From: Brevibacterium sp. CBA3109
GTDB lineage: Bacteria > Actinomycetota > Actinomycetes > Actinomycetales > Brevibacteriaceae
Direction of reading: 5' to 3'
NCBI RefSeq assembly: GCF_040256645.1
Contig: NZ_CP158281.1
Coordinates: 3,162,001-3,226,000, forward strand
DNA: 64,000 bases
The notes under the pieces were generated by a model that did not search any database, was not told where the DNA came from, and worked only from the letters and a program-made list of their open reading frames with translations. The translations under genes were made by a program, and so were the position numbers. Of the stretch, positions 8,204 to 15,844 are shown in pieces (position 1 is the first letter of the stretch; every line of letters starts with the position of its first letter).

Positions 8204-8584
8204 AAATATTGACTCAATACCTCTCAGCGAAGAGAGTCTCGAATCTGCAGTTCGCACTACGGGGAACAGCCTATGCGAAACCAACGGCGAAGAGCAAAGC
8301 GCGCACACAAAGTGTGGCCTTGATCATAAACCGGTTAGAGTCGGATCGCTGGATAAATGGGGATGGCGACCAGGATCCCCTGCCCGCATACACGCGAGTT
8401 CCAGCATTCATCAATCTACGGGCGTAAAATCGTTCTGAAGTGCTCTGCGGTCTGCTCTCTGACTGGTCTGGAAACGATGCTGCGGAGGTGCGCCCTGCGC
8501 TGGCATCGATCATGATGCGAGCCGAAGGCCAGCATCGTGAGCAACGCACACTGCACAAGATGTCACCTACGAGGAGTTAAGAAC
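8204..8584. other. Intergenic region upstream of the LCP gene
   Basis: A 381-bp region between divergently arranged tRNA-Ser and the LCP gene. It holds a palindrome TATTGA-C-TCAATA at 8207-8219 just upstream of the tRNA and the 8-bp AACCGGTT near 8328. Base composition is less GC-rich than the neighbours, as expected for promoters. I find no convincing gene; short readings here lack ribosome sites. Confidence 0.5.
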
Positions 8585-10777
8585 TTGCCAGAGATTCCCC
8601 CTGACAAGCAAGGGCCGAATGGGAACGACCCCGATTCTCGCCCGGCTGGTCACCGTCTCCGCGCTTCTTCTCGTCCTCGATTCCGCGGCGATGCCACAGC
8701 CAGTGAGGATAAGTCGACTTCACTTCGTCCATCGTCGAACTCGCAGTCGAAGTCGCAACAGGCCTCTCCCCCGTCTCAGAACCCACCCGCGCAGTCTCAG
8801 AATCCAGCCAAATCGCACGACCCCGCCGATGCGAGTCGTCCCTCCTCACAGCAGCCGAGTTCCTCGAACAGTCAGTCGAAGGCACCGACACCTCGTCCAG
8901 TAGCACCACGCACTCGCCGCGAAGCACGGATGCTTCGAGCCGCAGGAGCCAGCGGAGCCTCCGCCGCAGGTGTGGCATCGGCCGCCGAGGACCAGGAACA
9001 CAACGCCAGCACACCGGAACAGACCGCCGCCACACCAGAATCAACCCCCGACAACGCTGCCCAGCCCACCGATACACGCAACCGCGGCCCCGCCTCGGCG
9101 AGGGAATCAGCGGATGGAACCGCTGACGAAGAGAGCGCAGCACCGAGGCGCAGAGACCGCCGAGCCGACGAAGCTGCAGACATGGCGGAAAGCTCGCGCG
9201 CACGTCGCCATTCCTCGCGCGTCGGAGAAACCTTCCCCGGCCTCGTCGGCTGGACCTCACTGAGTACCCTGATCCCTGGCATCGGGCTGCTGCGCACACG
9301 ATTCCGGCCACTGGGCATCATCCTGCTCAGCGGATTCGTCCTCACCTTCGTCATCGCCCTCCTCTACGTCCTCATCAAGGGGCCCGTTCGCGCATTCGGC
9401 ACAGTCGTCTCAAGTCCGACGCTGCTGACCTTCCTCGCGATCGCCCTCGCCATCATCGGCGTGATCTGGATCCTCGCGATCGTGATCTCCCACTTCGGGC
9501 TGCGCAGAGGACACCGTTATGCCCCGTGGCAGAACAAGATGGCCGGCGTGCTCGTCGTCTCTCTCGCACTCATCATCGGCATTCCCTTCGGCGTCGGGTC
9601 TGTCTACGCCCGAGTCCAGGGCGATACGGTCTCGAACCTGTTCGGCGACAGCACAGGAGATGCCAAGAGCGCCGAAGACCTCTGGGCCGACAAACCCTAC
9701 ATCAACGTCTTCCTCATCGGTCGCGACAACGGTGACGACCGTGAGGGCACACGTCCCGACACCATGCTCGTCGCCTCGATCGACACGAAGACGGGCAATA
9801 CCGCACTGATCTCTGTGCCGCGCAACCTCGCGTTCCCGATCTTCCCCGAAGGCAGCGAATTGGCGAAGACCTGGCCCGACGGATTCCGGCCCACGGGCCA
9901 ATCGTCGGTCGACCTCATCAACTCCGTCTGGCAGTGGGGCGAGGAGAACAAAGACAACATCGGCGACACGCACGGCCTGGAACCGGGCATGTTCGCCACG
10001 ATGCAGGCAGTTGAGGGCTCACTCGGCCTCAACCTCGACTACTGGGCGGCGGTCGATATGGCCGGATTCGAAGACGTCGTCGATGCCATCGGCGGCGTGA
10101 AGATCGACGTCGAACGTCCCATCCCCATGGGTGGCGGCAAGTCCATGTCCGGAGTCGCCAACGAGGTCTACGGCTGGGTCGATCCGGGCCCGCAGACGCT
10201 GAAGGGCAAGGACGCTCTCTGGTACGTGCGGTCGCGTGAAGGCAGTGACAACTACGATCGCATGTGCCGTCAGCAGCGCATGATCAAGACCACCCTCGAT
10301 CAGATCAACCCACGCGAACTCGCCACGGCGTACCCCAAACTCGCGAACTCGGCGACCCAGAACATCGCCACCTCGATTCCGCAGAACGAGGTCCCGGCCT
10401 TCATCGAACTCGCGATCGCCATGCAGAAGGGCGATGTCACGACGGTGCAGATCAACAATGATGTCACCCCCACCTACAACCCCGACTTCGACCTCCTCCA
10501 CAAGTGGATCCTCGGCGAGGTCAAGGGCGCGTCGAAGGGTGAAGAGACTCCCAAACCCACCAACACTGCAGGCACGGACAAGAAGGACGAGTCCGCCAAG
10601 GACCAGCCCCAGGACGAAGCTTCCACGGAGGCGCCTGCCGGCGAAGGCAGCCAGGACGGCGCCGAGGAAACCCAGCCAGGTGAGCCCAATGCCCAGGGCA
10701 AGTGCTACCCGAAGGGGTTCAAGCCCGGCGACGACTTCCCCGGCTATCCAGGCCCGGGAGCCGGAGATGAAAAGTGA
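8585..10777 (+). CDS. LytR-CpsA-Psr (LCP) family cell-envelope glycopolymer transferase
   Basis: LCP proteins attach teichoic-acid-like or arabinogalactan-like polymers to peptidoglycan from lipid carriers, outside the membrane. The TTG at 8585 is chosen because GAGGAG lies 8 nt before it. The product is about 730 residues: a disordered Ser/Pro/Gln-rich cytoplasmic N-terminus (to about 215), hydrophobic segments at about 245-345, then the LCP domain (about 375-640). Key LCP marks are EGTRPDTMLVASID, LISVPRNLAFPI, GFEDVVDAIGGVKIDV and WYVRSREGSDNYDRMCRQQ, with the arginines and aspartates that bind the pyrophosphate and metal. An acidic, Pro-rich extracellular tail follows. The downstream flavoprotein start overlaps its stop (GTGA). 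Confidence 0.92.
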   Translation: MPEIPPDKQGPNGNDPDSRPAGHRLRASSRPRFRGDATASEDKSTSLRPSSNSQSKSQQASPPSQNPPAQSQNPAKSHDPADASRPSSQQPSSSNSQSKAPTPRPVAPRTRREARMLRAAGASGASAAGVASAAEDQEHNASTPEQTAATPESTPDNAAQPTDTRNRGPASARESADGTADEESAAPRRRDRRADEAADMAESSRARRHSSRVGETFPGLVGWTSLSTLIPGIGLLRTRFRPLGIILLSGFVLTFVIALLYVLIKGPVRAFGTVVSSPTLLTFLAIALAIIGVIWILAIVISHFGLRRGHRYAPWQNKMAGVLVVSLALIIGIPFGVGSVYARVQGDTVSNLFGDSTGDAKSAEDLWADKPYINVFLIGRDNGDDREGTRPDTMLVASIDTKTGNTALISVPRNLAFPIFPEGSELAKTWPDGFRPTGQSSVDLINSVWQWGEENKDNIGDTHGLEPGMFATMQAVEGSLGLNLDYWAAVDMAGFEDVVDAIGGVKIDVERPIPMGGGKSMSGVANEVYGWVDPGPQTLKGKDALWYVRSREGSDNYDRMCRQQRMIKTTLDQINPRELATAYPKLANSATQNIATSIPQNEVPAFIELAIAMQKGDVTTVQINNDVTPTYNPDFDLLHKWILGEVKGASKGEETPKPTNTAGTDKKDESAKDQPQDEASTEAPAGEGSQDGAEETQPGEPNAQGKCYPKGFKPGDDFPGYPGPGAGDEK

Positions 10778-13068
10778 CGACTTCCTCACCACATTCGGGA
10801 ACCAGGAGCTCAGCTGAGACGAACGTTCCCGCCTCGGACCTTCTTGACGCGCAGGCACACTCGGTCGCGATCATCGGCGCCGGACCCCGCGGGCTCTCGG
10901 TCCTCGAGAGACTCGTCGCTCTCTCTGCCGAACGGTTCCTAGGCGCAGACACCCCGCCCACTATCGTCGTCCATCTCATCGATCCCTACCCGCCAGGTGC
11001 AGGGATCGTGTGGCGTACGGATCAGCCCGAGACCCTGCTGATGAACACGACGATCGCCGAGCAGACGATCTTCCCCGACTCCAGCTGTTCCTTCGCCTCT
11101 CTCGACGCACCGCGCGTCTCCTCCGACGACACGGCCGATCGTTTCGGCCCCGATATGGCTCAGTGGTATCGCGATGAGGGCGGAACAGCTCCCGTCGATG
11201 CGACGTTCCCCAGCCGGACTCTCTACGGCCGCTATCTGCGCGACGCCTATGCTCGCATCCGCGACACGGCACCCGACTTCGTCAAGATCGTCGAGCACCC
11301 GACGACAGTCGAATCGGTCGTCGATCTCCCGCCGGTCGAACCTCTGGGCCACACGTCCACAGATCCCGAAACCGTGCCGCCGCAGCTGGTCCGCTGCGAG
11401 GACGGAACCGCCGTCATCGCCTCCGCCGTCGTCCTCGCCGTCGGCCACATCCCCAGCGCGCAGACCGAGGAACGTGCCCGACTCGCGGCCTTCGCACAGC
11501 GCACCGGCGGACGCTACCTCCCACAAGGTCTGCCTGCGGAAGCTCCCGTCGCCGAGGTGGCACCCGGTAACCGGGTCATCGTCCGTGGCATGGGACTGAA
11601 CTACTTCGACCTGCAGACATTGTTCACCCACGAACGTGGGGGCCGCTTCGACCCAGACCCCGACATTGCGGGCGAACTCCGCTACGTGCGCAGCGGTGAG
11701 GAACCTCGCCTGCTGCTCGGCTCACGCCGCGGCGTCCCCTACCGCAGCAAGCCCATCTGCCCGGCCCACCCGCGCTCACCCTGGCCCCTGCGCTACTTCA
11801 CGCGGGAGAACATCGCGCTCCTGGCTGGCCTCGATGACCTCGACGACCTCGACAGCGACCGCAAGGCGGGAGCACGTTTCAACGACCAGCTATGGCCGCT
11901 CATCCTGGCCGATCTTCGCCTCGCCTACTACAGCACCCTGTCCCGGATCCGTCCCGAAGCGTTCGCCGGTGACCCCGGTCAGCTGCGTGAGGCCATCGCC
12001 GAGGCAGTGTCCCGACACCTGACCAGACGCACCTGGCAAGAGACCCACCCGGAGTCACGCGAGTCCGCTGAAGCGCACGCTGGGGACACAGACGCTGCCG
12101 GGTCGAGGCAGCACGAAGCCGCCGAGGCTGCGCGTCAGGGCCGTGTCACCCGTGAGGCCTTCGCGTGGTCGGAGATCGAGGAGAGCCTCGTCCCCGACCC
12201 CGCTCACCGCATGTCGCTGCACGAGCTGCTCAACCCTCTTGAGGGACGACAGTTCGGCAGCCGAGGGCCCAGGGAGGCGAATTCCCTGCACGAGTGGATG
12301 CTCGACTTCCTCCGCACCGACCTCCACGATTCTCTAGCCGGCACCGAAGGCAGCGCCGAGAAGTCGCTGTTCACCGTACTCTGGCAGTCTCGGCTGCTGC
12401 TCAAAGAGCTCATCGTGGCCGGCCATATCGACCGGGTCAGCATCGATATGGAGATCTGTGGTTGGTTCGAAAGCTTCGTCTCCGGCATCTGCGACGGTCC
12501 TCCCCCTCAGCGCATTGCTGAACTTCTCGCTCTGGCCGAAGCCGGCCTCGTCGAATTCATCGGCCCGGACATGCGCATTGAGGCTAATCCCGATGTCGCG
12601 CCACAGGCAGGTACGGGCGGCGCACAAGCAGGTAGGGGCGGAGCACCGACAGCCAACGGCACTGCGTATGCGGTCGGGGATCCGTTGCCGCAGATCTTCA
12701 CGGTCACCTCGGCGCAGGTCACGGGCGGCATCACGGGAAGCGTCGTCATAGATGCTGCTTCACCGACGAACGCCGTGTCCCGGGCCGCCGATGTGCTGAT
12801 ACACGGGATGGTCGAACGTGGTCAGCTCACACCCGCACGTCTGACCTTGGACGACGGTCGTGAGAAGTTCCTCAACGGACTGGCGCTCACGCCGCGTCCC
12901 TACCGCACGATCGATGTCGAAGGCGCCGTTCACCCTCGCCGTTTCGCGCTGTCCATTCAGCTCTCCTCCGTCCAGTGGGGATTGGCGATCGCAGCAAATC
13001 CCAATACGAACGCAGCAACACTGAATGACTCCCACGCCGCAGCAACAGCGATTCTCGACCTCATCTGA
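10774..13068 (+). CDS. FAD/NAD(P)-binding protein (NAD_binding_9 type)
   Basis: A 764-residue protein. The N-terminal dinucleotide-binding motif AIIGAGPRGLSVLERL is at about 33, and PPGAGIVWRTDQPETLLMNT at about 72 is characteristic of the FAD-NAD(P)-binding family related to lysine/ornithine N-hydroxylases and HpyO-like proteins. A second nucleotide-binding segment contains AVVLAVGHIPSAQ. The GTG at 10774 overlaps the LCP stop and follows GGAG at 7 nt, so the two are translationally coupled. The reaction is unknown. The coupling suggests an envelope-related or redox role alongside the LCP enzyme, but that is inference. Confidence 0.85.
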   Translation: MTTSSPHSGTRSSAETNVPASDLLDAQAHSVAIIGAGPRGLSVLERLVALSAERFLGADTPPTIVVHLIDPYPPGAGIVWRTDQPETLLMNTTIAEQTIFPDSSCSFASLDAPRVSSDDTADRFGPDMAQWYRDEGGTAPVDATFPSRTLYGRYLRDAYARIRDTAPDFVKIVEHPTTVESVVDLPPVEPLGHTSTDPETVPPQLVRCEDGTAVIASAVVLAVGHIPSAQTEERARLAAFAQRTGGRYLPQGLPAEAPVAEVAPGNRVIVRGMGLNYFDLQTLFTHERGGRFDPDPDIAGELRYVRSGEEPRLLLGSRRGVPYRSKPICPAHPRSPWPLRYFTRENIALLAGLDDLDDLDSDRKAGARFNDQLWPLILADLRLAYYSTLSRIRPEAFAGDPGQLREAIAEAVSRHLTRRTWQETHPESRESAEAHAGDTDAAGSRQHEAAEAARQGRVTREAFAWSEIEESLVPDPAHRMSLHELLNPLEGRQFGSRGPREANSLHEWMLDFLRTDLHDSLAGTEGSAEKSLFTVLWQSRLLLKELIVAGHIDRVSIDMEICGWFESFVSGICDGPPPQRIAELLALAEAGLVEFIGPDMRIEANPDVAPQAGTGGAQAGRGGAPTANGTAYAVGDPLPQIFTVTSAQVTGGITGSVVIDAASPTNAVSRAADVLIHGMVERGQLTPARLTLDDGREKFLNGLALTPRPYRTIDVEGAVHPRRFALSIQLSSVQWGLAIAANPNTNAATLNDSHAAATAILDLI

Positions 13069-13130
13069 GACACGCCCACGCGGCACATGCTCTGAGGGGC
13101 GCCGAGCGAGGCTCGTAGCTGAGCAGGGCG

Positions 13131-13208
13131 GCGCGGGTCTGAGCAGCGCGAGGCGGGTCGAGCTGTGTGGCGCGGGTCTGAGCAGCGCGAGGCGGCTCGA
13201 GCTGCGAG
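13131..13208. repeat. Two tandem 39-bp GC-rich repeats
   Basis: Units at 13131-13169 and 13170-13208 match at 36 of 39 positions. Shorter related scraps containing CTGAG plus a GCGC/GAGGC run occur from 13066, where the upstream gene's TGA stop lies, to about 13250. The repeats sit in a 367-bp convergent gap and contain no plausible gene. Confidence 0.8.
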
Positions 13209-13268
13209 GCGCGACTGAGCGCTCGGAGGCAGGCTGAGCGCTCTGAGTCAGATTGAGTTGGTTGCAAA

Positions 13269-13330
13269 CAGCTCGATCGAAGTTTCAGAGCTCTACTTTA
13301 AACGTGAGCTCTGAAACTTCGATCGAGCTG
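13269..13330. terminator. Perfect 25-bp inverted repeat, probable bidirectional terminator
   Basis: Arms 13269-13293 and 13306-13330 are exact reverse complements with a 12-nt AT-rich loop (13294-13305). The element lies between two converging genes, where a terminator is expected. There is no T-tract on either side, so it would be an unusual actinobacterial-type terminator. An inverted-repeat mobile element or binding site is the alternative. Confidence 0.6.
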
Positions 13331-13435
13331 CTTCTCCGAACAATCCTCATGACGCCTCCCAGAGGCCCCACCACTAGTCAGCGGTGGGCGCCCTCAAAGC
13401 TGCGGGGGCTCCTACGCGCCCACCCACGCGCCCAC

Positions 13436-15844
13436 CTATGCGTCGGCCATCTGGAGAGCGGCTTCGGGCTTCGTGGTGCGGGCACGCACGATCGCGAGCA
13501 ATGACATCACAACTCCGATGATCGCCCAGGCCAGCAGGCCACCATAGGCAGCCCCCACCCCGGTGGTCCCGGCGGTGATCGCGGAGAAGCCATTCATCGC
13601 GGGCGTCAACGGGAGGATCGGAGCGAGGAAGTCGAAGAACTGCGGCACCGCGCCGATCGTCCGCCCGGCGACTGCGAGGACCACAGCGATCACCGACAGG
13701 AACCTGCCCACGCCGCCGAACCACGCCACCAAGGCGAAGTTGAGCACCATGAACACCAGTGCGGAGACGAACGTCAGGACGGCGATGTCGAAGCCTTGGA
13801 CGGCATCGATGTCCAACACGCTCACTGCCAGGATCGACAGCACCAGCGCCTGCAGCAGTCCCACGATCACGCCCGGCACCAGACCGCGCAGCCAGACCGC
13901 CACCGAGGACTTCGTCGACAGCAGGGTCGAGGCCGGGATCGGCTTGAGCACCGTGTAGGTGACGAGCCCACCGACCCACAGGGCGAGCATGATGAGCAGC
14001 GCGAGTGTCGAACCCTGCAGCACATCGCTCGTCGAGTCTGAGCTCGGCGCCTTGATGTTCGCCGAGGCGACGGTGGAGAGCTTGTCGCGCTCCGGAGCCG
14101 AATACGAGGGAACTTGGTCCGCGCCCTTCTTCACACCGTCGGCGAACTTCCCGACTCCCTCCGAATACTTGTCTGTGCCCTCGGCCAGGGTGTCCAGCCC
14201 GGCCGCGAGATCAGAGGTGCCGGTGGCAGCGGTGGAGACACCGGTGGTGTATTTGTCGAGGCCGGTCGCGAAGTCGCCGAGTCCGTCGGAGAGCTGTCCT
14301 GCGCCGTCGTCGAGTTCGCTCGAACCATCGGCTACCTGGGCGATGCCGTCGCTGAGCTCTGGCATTCCGTCGGCGAGTTTCTGGTTGCCTTCGGCGACAC
14401 CGGAGGCACCTTCACGCAGACCCTTCGAGGCTTCGAGCAGCTTCGGGGCGTTCTTCGAGATGTCCTCCATGCCCTTGGTGAGTTCGCCGAGGCCGTCTTC
14501 GAGGCCCTTGACGAACTTGCTCATGCCGTCGCTGAGTTCACCGGCACCGTCGGCCAGCTTGTCCGCACCTCCGAGCAGTGACTGCCCGTCCTGCTTCTGC
14601 TCCAGGCCGTCGACGGCGCTGTTCAGTCCCCCCGAGGTGCCATTGAGCAGCCCCTGAGCGTAGGCCTGCTCCATGCCCTGACAGACTGCATCGGGTGTGC
14701 CCGGCTGGCAGAGTCCGGCCCTCGCCTGCTCGGCTTGGTCCTTGGACATCAGGCCTGCCGACACGAGGTCATCCAGGCCGGTCACGGTTCCACTCTTGGC
14801 GAGCTGATCAGCCTGGTCGGCGCCCTTCTGAAGACCGTCTCGATACTGGCCGAGCCCCGAGGACAGGCCCTCGGCACCCTCGGAAACGCCCTGGGCGCCC
14901 TTATCGAGGTCCTTGCCGCCCTTGACGAGCTCGTCGATTCCGCCCTCGCCGGAGCCGGAGTCACCGGAATCGGCGAAGCCCTTGATGATCTGATCGATCG
15001 ACTTCGTGTACTCGTCGACTCCCCCGGAGAGCTCTCCGGCACCGTCGGCCAGCTTCTGCGTGCTGTCGGGCAGATCCGCGGTCGACTTCTTCAGCTCCTG
15101 CAGTCCGCCCGAGAGCTCCGAGGTGCCCTTCGACAGTTCGCCGGCGCCCTGGGACAGGTCTCCGGCGCCCTTGTTGAGCTCGGCTCCGGACGTGTCGAGC
15201 TTCTCCATACCATCGGAGAGTTCGCCCGCACCGCTGGCGGACTTCTTCGTGCCCTCTGCCAAGCCCTCGGCTCCGTCGTCGAGTTCGCCGGCGGCGTCCC
15301 CGAGGTCCTTCATCTGGTCGCCGATCTCGTTGAAGCCGACATAGATGTTGTCGAGATAGGTCTCGGTCATCTTCGTGTTGAAGGTCGTCCGTGCCACCCC
15401 AGCCACTGACTGCGCGATCTGGGTGTCGGCGGCCGGAGCGACACCGGAGACGTCGACGTCGAGCTGCGTCTGAGTCGCGGACTTGGCGTCGCTGACCGAG
15501 GTCACAGCCCGGGAGAAGCCCTCGGGGATCGTCAAGGTCGCGGCGTAGGACCCGTCGGACATGCCGTTCTCGGCATCTTCTTCATCGGTGATGACCCAAT
15601 GGATATTGTTGTCCTCTTCGCCCACAAGCCCACTGGTGAGCTGCCGGCCGATCGGCACGGTCTCACCATCAACCTCGGCGCCGTCATCATTGTTGACGAT
15701 CGCGGCCTCGATTGTGTCGAGGCGGTCGGTGCTGTTCCACGTGGCCATGATGAATCCGGCGGCCACGATGATCGGGATGAGCACCAGGCCGAAAAGGGAC
15801 AGCCAGGTCACGGGCCGTTTCGAGTTCGCACGTTCGAGTCTCAC
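13436..15844 (-). CDS. YhgE/Pip domain membrane protein
   Basis: An 802-residue membrane protein. One N-terminal helix (about 15-37) is followed by a large extracytoplasmic region with a YhgE N-domain (to about 180). A long segment of repeats of the form GAGELSDGMxKL/LADGAGELSxG (about 185-590) should form a helical stalk. Five or six C-terminal helices from about 610 include PFIPLTPAMNGF-like sequence (LPLTPAMNGFSAI). Homologues include phage-infection protein Pip and ESX/type VII-linked EsaA-like proteins; some belong to export systems. The GTG at 15844 overlaps the MMPL stop (GTGA), so the two are coupled. The membrane topology resembles ABC-2 permeases. Confidence 0.9.
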   Translation of the reverse strand: MRLERANSKRPVTWLSLFGLVLIPIIVAAGFIMATWNSTDRLDTIEAAIVNNDDGAEVDGETVPIGRQLTSGLVGEEDNNIHWVITDEEDAENGMSDGSYAATLTIPEGFSRAVTSVSDAKSATQTQLDVDVSGVAPAADTQIAQSVAGVARTTFNTKMTETYLDNIYVGFNEIGDQMKDLGDAAGELDDGAEGLAEGTKKSASGAGELSDGMEKLDTSGAELNKGAGDLSQGAGELSKGTSELSGGLQELKKSTADLPDSTQKLADGAGELSGGVDEYTKSIDQIIKGFADSGDSGSGEGGIDELVKGGKDLDKGAQGVSEGAEGLSSGLGQYRDGLQKGADQADQLAKSGTVTGLDDLVSAGLMSKDQAEQARAGLCQPGTPDAVCQGMEQAYAQGLLNGTSGGLNSAVDGLEQKQDGQSLLGGADKLADGAGELSDGMSKFVKGLEDGLGELTKGMEDISKNAPKLLEASKGLREGASGVAEGNQKLADGMPELSDGIAQVADGSSELDDGAGQLSDGLGDFATGLDKYTTGVSTAATGTSDLAAGLDTLAEGTDKYSEGVGKFADGVKKGADQVPSYSAPERDKLSTVASANIKAPSSDSTSDVLQGSTLALLIMLALWVGGLVTYTVLKPIPASTLLSTKSSVAVWLRGLVPGVIVGLLQALVLSILAVSVLDIDAVQGFDIAVLTFVSALVFMVLNFALVAWFGGVGRFLSVIAVVLAVAGRTIGAVPQFFDFLAPILPLTPAMNGFSAITAGTTGVGAAYGGLLAWAIIGVVMSLLAIVRARTTKPEAALQMADA

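Noticed and set aside
8207..8219. Palindrome TATTGA-C-TCAATA next to tRNA-Ser
   Set aside because: It is four bases from the mature tRNA 5' end, too close for a promoter element; may be a processing feature or chance.
13131..13208. Possible CRISPR or repeat array
   Set aside because: Only two adjoining 39-bp units without spacers, no cas genes; better seen as a simple tandem duplication.
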